Positions 7,537-14,071 of a DNA stretch of 24,172 nucleotides are shown here, in pieces. A program made the translations under genes and the position numbers. The stretch lies in the NCBI GenBank assembly GCA_036497785.1, contig DASXIW010000105.1, forward strand, positions 1-24,172, written 5' to 3'. The DNA is from DASXIW01 sp036497785. Lineage in GTDB: Bacteria; Pseudomonadota; Alphaproteobacteria; Acetobacterales; Acetobacteraceae. The notes under the pieces were generated by a model. The model saw only the letters and a program-made list of their open reading frames with translations. It ran no database searches and was not told where the DNA came from. Each line of letters starts with the position of its first letter. Within the stretch, counting starts at the first letter, position 1.

Positions 7537-8114
7537 ACCTGCTGGAAACCCCAGGAGAGCGCCTGCTGGAGGCGGTGCGCGGGCTGCTGATCGCCAAAGG
7601 CATTACAGACGACGCCGAAATCGCCGAACGGATCCGCATCACCGACCGCGCCTCCCCGGCCCTCGGCGCCGCCATGGTCGCCCGCGCCTGGACCGATCCC
7701 GAATTCCGCAAGCTGATGCTCGCCGACGGCACGCGCGCCGCCGAATCCATGGATATCCCGATGCGCGGCCTGCCGCCGCTAGGCGTGTTGGAGAATACCG
7801 TGGACATTCACCACCTCGTCGTCTGCACCCTGTGCTCGTGCTATCCCCGCGCAGTGCTGGGATATCCGCCCTTCTGGTTCAAATCCGCCGCCTATCGCGC
7901 CCGCGCCGTGCGAGACCCGCGCGGCCTTCTAGCGGATTGGGGCACCACCCTGCCGGAGAGCGTGAAACTGCGCGTGGTGGACAGCACCGCCGATTATCGC
8001 TGGATGGCGCTGCCATTGCGCCCGGCCGGCACGGAAGACTGGCCGGCGCAACGGCTGGCCGGGATCGTGCGGGAAGGCGATATGATCGGCGTGACGGTTC
8101 CGAGCGCGGGGTGA
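7533..8114 (+). CDS. Nitrile hydratase alpha / thiocyanate hydrolase gamma-like metal-binding subunit (cobalt type)
   Basis: This is the metal-carrying catalytic subunit. The 193-residue protein has the claw motif VCTLCSCYP with Cys98, Cys101, Ser102 and Cys103; Thr in CTLCSC is typical of cobalt enzymes, whereas iron enzymes have Ser. The flanking segments (VLENTVDIHHLVV before; PFWFKSAAYRARAVRDPRGLL, SVKLRVVDSTADYRWMALPLRPAGTE and IVREGDMIGV after) are standard for the family. The residue three after the last cysteine is Arg106, where nitrile hydratases usually have Trp. The start at 7533 has GGAGG at suitable spacing and an ATGA overlap with the previous gene; a TTG at 7518 is less likely. 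Whether the substrate is thiocyanate or a nitrile is not settled. Confidence 0.9.
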   Translation: MNLLETPGERLLEAVRGLLIAKGITDDAEIAERIRITDRASPALGAAMVARAWTDPEFRKLMLADGTRAAESMDIPMRGLPPLGVLENTVDIHHLVVCTLCSCYPRAVLGYPPFWFKSAAYRARAVRDPRGLLADWGTTLPESVKLRVVDSTADYRWMALPLRPAGTEDWPAQRLAGIVREGDMIGVTVPSAG

Positions 8115-8125
8115 GAACAGGTTTG

Positions 8126-8156
8126 AAGGAAGGCCGGGCTCTGCCCAGCCTTCCTT
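8126..8156. terminator. Strong hairpin terminator between convergent genes
   Basis: The stem AAGGAAGGC pairs with GCCTTCCTT (8126-8134 with 8148-8156). One C/A mismatch separates it from an inner GGGC/GCCC stem with the loop TCT. The plus side is followed by CCTTTC. It lies 11 bases after the stop of the last operon gene and before the stop of the minus-strand neighbour, so it probably ends transcription from both sides. Confidence 0.8.
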
Positions 8157-8173
8157 CCTTTCATTGCGCCCGC

Positions 8174-9182
8174 TCAGTTCTTAACCGTCACCAGCGACGG
8201 CACGGACGTGCAGTCCCGCAGCCAGCCTTTTGGCATGCCGAGCAGGAAGCCGGCCTGGAGCAGGTTCAGTGCGTGATCGGTCAAGCCGACGGCGGCGGCG
8301 TAGAAGGAGCGTGGGTCCGGGGTGTGCATCAGATAGGCTTGGGTCTCGTTCATCATCAGGTCGGTATCGGCGGGATCGTAATCCTGTGCTGTGAGAAACC
8401 GGATGAAGGCAGCGCGGTCGGCGTCGGTCATTGCGGTCTTGAAGAAGGATTGGGCGTAGCTGGCATAGGTGGGGTTGTTGAAATATTCGCCGTGCGACAT
8501 TTCGTGGTGGAGGATGGTGGCGCGCGCGGTGGCGTCGATTTGCGGGTCCAGCCCGGCATGCGGGATTGATATCAGGGCGCCCAGCGATCCGGGTTGCAGA
8601 TAGCCTTCCTGGTTGAGGAGGCGGCGGAGCATCTGCTCCCGGGGTGTCAGCGCGATTTTTTGCTGGTCGGCGAGTTGGAAGAAGCGTTGCCGCGATGCGG
8701 CGCTGTAGTCATGGCCGTAATAATAAGTTTCGGGCGTATCGCCATGGGCGGCGATGGCGGAGCTCAATTCGGCGTCCGTCAGCACGTGGTCGCGCGGCAG
8801 GCCGGCTTTTTCGATCAGGGCGGCGACGCGGTTCAGCATCATGCCCTGGTCGTGCAGGTCAGGGAAATCCAGCACCAATATGCGCGGGTTGGGGATGAAG
8901 CGGAAGATCGCCAGATGCGGATCGGTGTTGGCTTTCCGCCTCGATCGCGGCGCGTATGGCGAATTCGGCACGCGGGGCGGGAAGCGTAGCAGGCGCCGGC
9001 GGTGGCGGGCGCAGCAGGAAGGCGGCACCCCCAAATCCCGCGAGCGGCACCGCCACCGCGCCGGCGGCGAGGCCCATGCCGAGCCGTCGCGGCCCGCGCC
9101 GCGGTGGCGGCGGCACTGGCGGATCCACATCGGGCCGGATGGCCCGGACGCGGATCGTGTCGTCGTTCTGGGCGGTCGGCAC
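8174..9182 (-). pseudogene. Membrane-anchored HEMSH metallopeptidase-like protein, frame broken by one base
   Basis: Two minus-strand frames must be joined to give a sensible protein. The first, from a GTG at 9182, encodes a charged cytoplasmic start, one transmembrane helix (MGLAAGAVAVPLAGFGGAAFLL) and a Pro-rich linker, ending at IRAAIEAE. The second continues as ANTDPHLAIFRFIPNPRIL to the stop at 8174. One extra base in the T run at 8933-8935 explains the switch. The external domain has HEMSH (8492-8506) and, 49 residues after the final His, a glutamate in NETQAYL, an arrangement like gluzincin metallopeptidases. The protein is otherwise unrecognised. Separate start codons in the second frame exist but lack the membrane anchor. 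It may be a true pseudogene or a sequencing error. Confidence 0.65.
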
Positions 9183-9219
9183 GCGTCTCTCGGACCGGCG
9201 CTCTCAAACAGTGGCTGTG

Positions 9220-9882
9220 TCAGGCACCCAGATTGATGACTTGCACGCGGCGGTTACGCGGCTCCGGCGTCTGCGGCGGCGTCGCGACCAGCAGGTCGGA
9301 CTCGCCCATGCCCACGGTTTCGAGCCGGTTCGGCGTGACGTTGAACTTGCTTTCCAGATAGGCAGCGACGGCGGCGGCGCGCTGGTCGGACAATGCCTTG
9401 TTGGGCTCCGGGCTTCCGACCGTGTCGGTATGGCCGGCGATGCGGAAGCGATAGCTGCTAAGTGCGGAACTGGTCAGCGCCTGGCCGAGCTGGTCGAGCG
9501 TGTGCATGGCGGCCGGCGCAAGTTCCGCCGAGGCGGTTTGGAACTGGACGCTGAGATCGACCGAAGCCGGCTTGGCGGCGGCGGCGGGACTGGCCATCCG
9601 CGTCGGTGCGGCCGGGGCCATGTGCATGGCTTTCGGCATGGTCGGGGCGGCGGCGGGCGCCGGCGTGCCGGGCGCCACCGGGCGGATGCCGCGCGTGCCG
9701 CAGCCCAGCGCGCCGGTGGGTTTCAGCGAATTGATGATCTGGTCGGCGCTCGGGCTGCCCTGGGCGAAAGAGCCGGGTGCGAAAGCAGCGCTACCGGCGC
9801 ATAACAGCGAAGCGGCGGCGATCAGTGATTTGCGCGTGACAAAGGGGGCCTCCCAGGCCTGACGATAGCGCGTTGCGTACAC
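9220..9882 (-). CDS. OmpA-family peptidoglycan-associated protein
   Basis: This is a secreted or outer-membrane protein with a C-terminal OmpA/MotB domain that binds peptidoglycan. The only standard in-frame start is the GTG at 9882 (220 residues). The mature-looking signal peptide begins 14 codons later (TRKSLIAAASLLCAGSAAFA). A linker rich in Ala and Pro follows, then the OmpA domain: LSVQFQTASAEL, the signature RFRIAGHTDTVGSPEPNKALSDQRAAAVAAYL (spanning about 145-176), MGESDLLVATPPQTPEPRNRRVQV. It lies just upstream of the HEMSH gene on the same strand and divergent from the tagF-like gene. OmpA domains occur in T6SS TagL/TssL, but nothing here proves that assignment. Confidence 0.85.
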   Translation of the reverse strand: MYATRYRQAWEAPFVTRKSLIAAASLLCAGSAAFAPGSFAQGSPSADQIINSLKPTGALGCGTRGIRPVAPGTPAPAAAPTMPKAMHMAPAAPTRMASPAAAAKPASVDLSVQFQTASAELAPAAMHTLDQLGQALTSSALSSYRFRIAGHTDTVGSPEPNKALSDQRAAAVAAYLESKFNVTPNRLETVGMGESDLLVATPPQTPEPRNRRVQVINLGA

Positions 9883-10042
9883 ATCTAGGACGATCAGAAG
9901 ACATCATTCCAGTACGGTATCGGCATCCTCGCGCCCTCGGATGGATACTGCTACGGTTGCGCACTGACGGAGTCTGCCGGGGGGGCACGCGCGGCATGGG
10001 TATGAGCGGGATCGGGGATGGCTTGCGCATGGCCCGCAGGCC
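9883..10042. promoter_or_regulatory. Divergent intergenic region between ompA-like gene and tagF
   Basis: These 160 bases must hold promoters for both directions. A run of seven or more G lies around 9979-9986. No convincing promoter pair, repeat or small gene was recognised; short ATG-led frames at 9996, 10002 and 10029 close quickly or are out of frame with tagF. Confidence 0.3.
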
Positions 10043-10684
10043 GTGACCATTGCGGTCGCCTCCGGCTTTTATGGCAAGCTGCCGGCGCGCGGGGATTTCC
10101 TGCGCGCGGGCCTGCCGCGCAGCTTCACCGATCCCTGGTGGGACGAATGGTTGCAGGCCGCCATGGCGGATAGCCGGGACGCGCTCGGCAAGGCGTGGCT
10201 GAATTGCTGGATGGAAGCGCCGGTCTGGCGTTTCTGCCTGCCGGACGGGGCATGCGGGCCGCACGGCGTGCTGGGTCTGTGGATTCCCAGCGTTGATCGG
10301 GCCGGGCGGTATTTCCCGCAGGCTTTCGCCATGGTGCTGCCCGGCGCCGGGCCGGATGCGCTGGCGGTGGCAGGAACCGCATGGTTGGACGAGGCCGAGC
10401 GGATCGGGCTGGACGCGTTGGAGCAGGAAATCCAGCCGGATTCGCTGAGCGACAGGCTGGCGGCGCTGCCGGCGCCGGAGGCGGTGTCGGGCGATGGCGA
10501 CGCGCCGTGGTGGACGGCGGGATCGCCCTATGTGGCCGCGACGGCGCTGCGCCTGCCCGGCTTGCCCGATCCCGCGCAATTCGCAACGATGCTCAGGACT
10601 CCGCTGGCGCCCGATGGCTCGCCGGCGGAAGAGGCAGCGGCTGAAGGCCGGCCGACAAAAGGCGGGTTTCTGGAGGCGACATGA
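10043..10684 (+). CDS. tagF: TagF-family type VI secretion regulator
   Basis: TagF proteins repress type VI secretion after translation and act with the PppA phosphatase and PpkA kinase pathway. The 213-residue product opens with the family hallmark GFYGKLPARGDFLRAGLPRSF and continues with WWDEWLQAAM, WLNCWMEAPVWRF, GVLGLWIPSVDRAGRYFPQAFA and AWWTAGSP-like DAPWWTAGSPY near the C-terminus. The GTG at 10043 leaves a short leader before the hallmark, as expected; its ribosome binding site is weak. Its stop overlaps the ATG of the phosphatase gene (ATGA), so the two are coupled. No structural T6SS gene (tssB, tssC, hcp, tssM, vgrG) is in the window. Confidence 0.88.
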   Translation: MTIAVASGFYGKLPARGDFLRAGLPRSFTDPWWDEWLQAAMADSRDALGKAWLNCWMEAPVWRFCLPDGACGPHGVLGLWIPSVDRAGRYFPQAFAMVLPGAGPDALAVAGTAWLDEAERIGLDALEQEIQPDSLSDRLAALPAPEAVSGDGDAPWWTAGSPYVAATALRLPGLPDPAQFATMLRTPLAPDGSPAEEAAAEGRPTKGGFLEAT

Positions 10685-11415
10685 CGGAAGACCGGTTCCG
10701 CTCCTGGGCAACGACGCATGTCGGCACCGTGCGCTCGCGCAACGAGGATGCCATGGTGTGCCGCCCTGATCTGGGCCTGTGGGCCGTGGCCGACGGCGCG
10801 GGTGGCCATGCGCGCGGCGAGGTCGCGTCCCGCATGATTGTCGAGGCGCTGGAATCGATCCCGCCCGGCCTGTCGCCGGCCGACATGCTGTCGGAAATCC
10901 GCAACCGCATGTCCGCCACCCATGCCGCCTTGCGTGAGGACGCGGCGAATAGCGCGTCGCATGACATGTGCGCTTCGACCGTGGTGATCCTGGTGGCGCG
11001 GGATGCTTATTTCGCCTGCCTCTGGGCCGGTGATTCGCGCGCCTATCTGCTGCGGGACGGCGAATTCCAGCAGATCACCAGGGATCACAGCCTGGTGCAG
11101 GAACTGGTGGATGCCGGCGCCATCACCGCCGATCAGGCGGAAAGCCATCCGCGCGCCAACATCATCACCCGCGCGGTCGGCGCCGACGCCGACGAGTTGG
11201 AACTGGACAAGGTGACCGGCCGACTGGAGGTGGGAGACCGCTTCCTGCTATGCAGCGACGGGCTGTGCAAAACGCTGCCGGACGCGGAAATCGGCCAGAT
11301 CCTGGCCAGCCCCGGGATTGCCGCGCCATCCGATCAGCTGGTGGAAGCGGCCCTGGCGAACCATGTGCGTGATAATGTGACGGCGGTGGCCGTCGAGATT
11401 ATCGCCGCGGAGTAG
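10681..11415 (+). CDS. pppA: PP2C-family Ser/Thr phosphatase, PppA/Stp-like
   Basis: This 244-residue metal-dependent phosphatase has all main PP2C motifs: GTVRSRNEDA (about 13-22), WAVADGAGGHARGE with the metal-binding Asp, WAGDSRAYLLRDG, ITRDHSLVQELVDAGAI, RFLLCSDGL and RDNVTAVAVE near the end. Coupling to tagF points to the T6SS role of PppA: removing the phosphate that the PpkA kinase puts on its target to switch secretion on. No kinase or Fha gene is nearby, so the pair is an outlier from any main T6SS cluster. A general Stp1 role is the alternative. Confidence 0.88.
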   Translation: MTEDRFRSWATTHVGTVRSRNEDAMVCRPDLGLWAVADGAGGHARGEVASRMIVEALESIPPGLSPADMLSEIRNRMSATHAALREDAANSASHDMCASTVVILVARDAYFACLWAGDSRAYLLRDGEFQQITRDHSLVQELVDAGAITADQAESHPRANIITRAVGADADELELDKVTGRLEVGDRFLLCSDGLCKTLPDAEIGQILASPGIAAPSDQLVEAALANHVRDNVTAVAVEIIAAE

Positions 11416-11498
11416 GCCGGCCGGAGCGTATGCGCGCGGGGTTGGCGGGGCGGCCGTGCGTCAAATTAAAGACTCATGCCAACGGCCGGCCATTCAGA

Positions 11499-11960
11499 TC
11501 AGCTTTTCCGCAAAGCCTCGTCGATGATCACGATCGCGCTCGCCTTGTCGCCGGAGGCAAGCGCGTTACGCGCATCCGATATCTGCTTTATCAGAGTCTG
11601 GTTGTCCGGGTCGCCGGCGCGCGAGGGCGCGACGGAACGGTCCAGCGCACGGGTCTCGGCGCGCTCCAGCGCCTCCTGCGCGGCGCCGCTTTGATTGGCG
11701 GCGAGCGCCTGGCGCGCGGCCATCAGATACTGCTCGGGGCCGGCGCCGGGCGCCACGGTCGGGTCCGGCAGGCGCGGCGCGATCTGGCTGCGGGTGTCGG
11801 TGGCGGTGATGTTGGCCGAATTATTGGACAGCGGCAGTGACTGGCCGGTGCCGATATCGTTGCCCGGTCGCGCTATAGGGGCGGAAGGAGGCGGCATCTG
11901 TGCCATCGCGAAAGCGGGAGCCGCAAGCACGGCAATCAGCGTGGCAGTGGTCAAGCGCAT
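11499..11960 (-). CDS. Secreted protein of unknown function
   Basis: I do not recognise this family. The 153-residue product starts with a clear signal peptide (RLTTATLIAVLAAPAFAMAQ), followed by a Pro/Ser/Asn-rich segment. The C-terminal half is helical and resembles a single tetratricopeptide-like hairpin (PEQYLMAARQALAANQSGAA, then ISDARNALASGDKASAIVII). The ATG at 11960 is preceded by AGAAGGAAG at good spacing. It is convergent with the phosphatase gene and divergent from aroE. The protein probably acts in the periplasm or is exported; no catalytic motif is visible. Confidence 0.75.
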   Translation of the reverse strand: MRLTTATLIAVLAAPAFAMAQMPPPSAPIARPGNDIGTGQSLPLSNNSANITATDTRSQIAPRLPDPTVAPGAGPEQYLMAARQALAANQSGAAQEALERAETRALDRSVAPSRAGDPDNQTLIKQISDARNALASGDKASAIVIIDEALRKS

Positions 11961-12185
11961 GGGAAACTTCCTTCTAAAATGGCCCTACATCCAGCGTCCG
12001 CAGCCTGCGGCGCAAATGCGTCCGAATTCTTTGGAACTGCCAGGTTCCTCACCGCGGACGATGTGGTACGGCCAATGATTGCGCACAACGTTCCGAAGCA
12101 GCTTCGGTTCCCTGGCCGGCCGGGGAGCTTGCCAGTTTCGCCCGGCTGGCGGATGAAACCGGCCGGCAGGCGAAAGGCACAGGGC
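11961..12185. promoter_or_regulatory. Divergent regulatory region ahead of aroE and the secreted protein
   Basis: This 225-base gap has no convincing gene. Its one clear element is a palindrome at 12093-12107, CCGAAGC-A-GCTTCGG, with seven-base arms around a single central base, about 80 bases before the aroE start. That geometry suits a dimeric repressor operator better than an RNA hairpin, because a one-base loop cannot form. Confidence 0.45.
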
Positions 12186-13058
12186 ATGACGGAGCGGGCG
12201 GGGGATGAAATGGGGATCGGGCAGGCCGGCTTCAGGACGGCTGGTGTCATCGGCTGGCCCGTCGCCCATTCCCGCTCGCCGATGCTGCACAGCTTTTGGC
12301 TGCACCGGTACGGCATCCCGGGCGCCTATCTCCCCTTCCCCGTCCAGCCCGGCCGGATGGCGGCGGCGCTGCGCGGCCTGCCGGCACTCGGTCTGGCCGG
12401 CTGCAACGTGACGGTGCCGCACAAGGCCGAGGCCGCCGCGTTGGTGGACCGGATCGACGACGCCGCACGGCGCGTCGGCGCGGTGAATCTCGTCGTGGTG
12501 GAAGCGGATGGCTCGCTCAGCGGCAGCAATACCGACGGGTTCGGCTTTCTCGCCAATCTGCGCGAGGCGTGCCCGGGTTGGCGTGGCGATGCCGGGCCGG
12601 CGGTGGTGCTGGGCGCCGGCGGGGGTGCGCGATCGGCGGTGGCCAGCCTGCTCGATTCGGGGGCGCCGGAGGTGCGGCTGGTGAACCGTTCCCGGGCACG
12701 CGCCGAGCAGATCGCCGCGGAGATCGGCGGCAACATTGTCCCCCTCGGCTGGGATTCGTCCGAGGCGGCGCTGGCGGATGCGGCATTGCTGGTCAACACC
12801 ACAACCCTTGGCATGGTTGGGCAGCCCGCGCTGGATCTCGCGCTGCACAGGCTACCGGTGACGGCGGTGGTGTACGACATCGTCTACAACCCGCTCTGGA
12901 CGCCTTTGCTGCTGACCGCGCGGGCGCGCGGCAATGCGGTGGTGGGCGGGCTGGGTATGCTGCTGCATCAGGCGCGGCCGTCTTTCGCCGCCTGGTTCGG
13001 TGTGCTGCCGGACATCACGCCGGAGCTGCGCCAGGCCGTGGAGTCGACGATCGGGTAA
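12186..13058 (+). CDS. aroE: Shikimate dehydrogenase
   Basis: AroE reduces 3-dehydroshikimate to shikimate with NADPH in aromatic amino-acid synthesis. The 290-residue protein has substrate-binding serines in VAHSRSPMLHSFW (Ser29, Ser31), the catalytic Lys80 in NVTVPHK and Asp117 in GSNTDGFGF. The NADP-binding turn is VLGAGGGARSAVASLL, followed by VRLVNRSRARAEQ, and the C-terminal signatures are VYDIVYNPLWTPLL and GLGMLLHQARPSF. Starts at 12186 and 12210 are both in frame; the sequence homologous to known AroE begins at about residue 16, so either works. It lies directly upstream of an amino-acid importer, possibly by chance, or it may be a paralogue with a related hydroxy-acid substrate. Confidence 0.9.
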   Translation: MTERAGDEMGIGQAGFRTAGVIGWPVAHSRSPMLHSFWLHRYGIPGAYLPFPVQPGRMAAALRGLPALGLAGCNVTVPHKAEAAALVDRIDDAARRVGAVNLVVVEADGSLSGSNTDGFGFLANLREACPGWRGDAGPAVVLGAGGGARSAVASLLDSGAPEVRLVNRSRARAEQIAAEIGGNIVPLGWDSSEAALADAALLVNTTTLGMVGQPALDLALHRLPVTAVVYDIVYNPLWTPLLLTARARGNAVVGGLGMLLHQARPSFAAWFGVLPDITPELRQAVESTIG

Positions 13059-13086
13059 TGGCAATGGCATACGCCTTGGGCCTGAT

Positions 13087-13130
13087 GCGTTGACGCAACG
13101 CTTTGGCATAAATCATGCTGGTCTTTACAC
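13087..13130 (+). promoter_or_regulatory. Possible sigma-54 promoter and adjacent dyad upstream of the amino-acid importer
   Basis: TTGGCATAAATCATGCT at 13103-13119 has GG at 13105-13106 and GC at 13117-13118 separated by exactly ten bases, the fixed spacing of -24/-12 sigma-54 promoters. TGGCA matches the -24 consensus; the -12 element ATGCT differs from TTGCW by one base. Just upstream, 13087-13101 is a perfect six-base dyad (GCGTTG/CAACGC, three-base centre). Nitrogen-regulated amino-acid importers often use such promoters. A sigma-70 reading (TTGACG at 13090) has no good -10 partner. Confidence 0.4.
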
Positions 13131-13166
13131 GCGTGACCCAGCGCGGACGACAACAGGAGGATGACG

Positions 13167-14024
13167 GTGAAGCTATCCGATTTGCGGCTGACGCTGGCCC
13201 TGGCGGCGTTTGCCATGCTGGGCGCGCTGGCCGCCTTAGCCGCCCAGGCCAAGGACTGGAAGAAGATCGTGATTGCCACCGAAGGCGGCTACGCGCCGTA
13301 CAACATGCGCACGCCGGAGGGCAAACTGGTCGGTTTCGAGATCGATCTTGCCAATAATCTGTGCGACCGGCTGAAGATCACCTGCGAATTCGTCGCCCAG
13401 GACTGGAACGGCATCATCCCCGGCCTGACCGAGGGGAAATACGACGCCATCATGGACGGCATGAGCATCACGCCGAAGCGGCTGGACGTGATCGGCTTCA
13501 CCGCCCCCTACACCGTCTCGCCCAGCACCTTCGCGGTGATGAAGGACAGTCCGCTGGCCAAGCTGCCGGACACCGGCAAGCGCGTAAGCCTGGACGACAA
13601 GGCAGCGACCGATGCCGCCATCGCCGACTTCACGCCCATGCTGAAGGGCAAGGTGATCGGCGTGCAGATCTCCACCATCCAGGCCGATCTGCTCAACACC
13701 TATCTGAAGGGTATCGCCACCATCCGCACCTATCCGACCACCGAGGAACATGATCTGGACCTTCAGGCCGGGCGCGTCGATGCCGCCCTCGCCTCCACCT
13801 CCTATTTCGTGTCCACCCTGTCCAAGCCGGGCGGCGACCAGATGGTTCTTGCCGGTCCGCGATTCGTCGGCGGCCTGCTGGGCGAAGGCACCGGCATCGG
13901 CTTGCGCAAGAGCGACACGGACCTCAAGGAGATGCTGAACACCGCGCTGGCGGCGGCGAAGGCGGACGGCACGATCAAGGCGCTGTCGGTGAAATGGTTC
14001 AAGACCGATATCAGCCCTCCGTGA
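13167..14024 (+). CDS. Periplasmic amino-acid binding protein of a HisJ/OccT-type ABC importer
   Basis: This binding protein captures a polar amino acid or opine in the periplasm and feeds the permease encoded next. A signal peptide (LTLALAAFAMLGALAALAAQA) precedes the SBP_bac_3 fold, which opens with KIVIATEGGYAPYNM and GKLVGFEIDLANNLCDRL. The family signature continues with VAQDWNGIIPGLTEGKYDAI and MSITPKRLDVIGFTAPYT. AGGAGG directly abuts an ATG at 13161 (no spacing), so the GTG at 13167, six bases away, is the better start; it gives 285 residues. The Lys/Arg/Orn/His/octopine subgroup is likely, but the ligand cannot be named. The permease and ATPase genes follow on the same strand. Confidence 0.92.
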   Translation: MKLSDLRLTLALAAFAMLGALAALAAQAKDWKKIVIATEGGYAPYNMRTPEGKLVGFEIDLANNLCDRLKITCEFVAQDWNGIIPGLTEGKYDAIMDGMSITPKRLDVIGFTAPYTVSPSTFAVMKDSPLAKLPDTGKRVSLDDKAATDAAIADFTPMLKGKVIGVQISTIQADLLNTYLKGIATIRTYPTTEEHDLDLQAGRVDAALASTSYFVSTLSKPGGDQMVLAGPRFVGGLLGEGTGIGLRKSDTDLKEMLNTALAAAKADGTIKALSVKWFKTDISPP

Positions 14025-14071
14025 TGGCGGCCATTGCGCGGCGCCGGTCCGGCTTGGCCTGAGGTAACGCC

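Noticed and set aside
8933..8935. Programmed ribosomal frameshifting between anchor and peptidase domain
   Set aside because: No recognisable slippery heptamer, stop-codon context or stimulatory structure was seen; a single extra base is simpler.
11416..11498. Possible terminator between the phosphatase gene and the secreted-protein gene
   Set aside because: Only weak, widely spaced pairings (GTTGGC/GCCAAC) were found, with no T run.
11415..12121. Three copies of the 8-base palindrome GGCCGGCC (11415-11422, 11484-11491, 12114-12121)
   Set aside because: Such strings are expected often in DNA this rich in GC, and flanking bases do not match.
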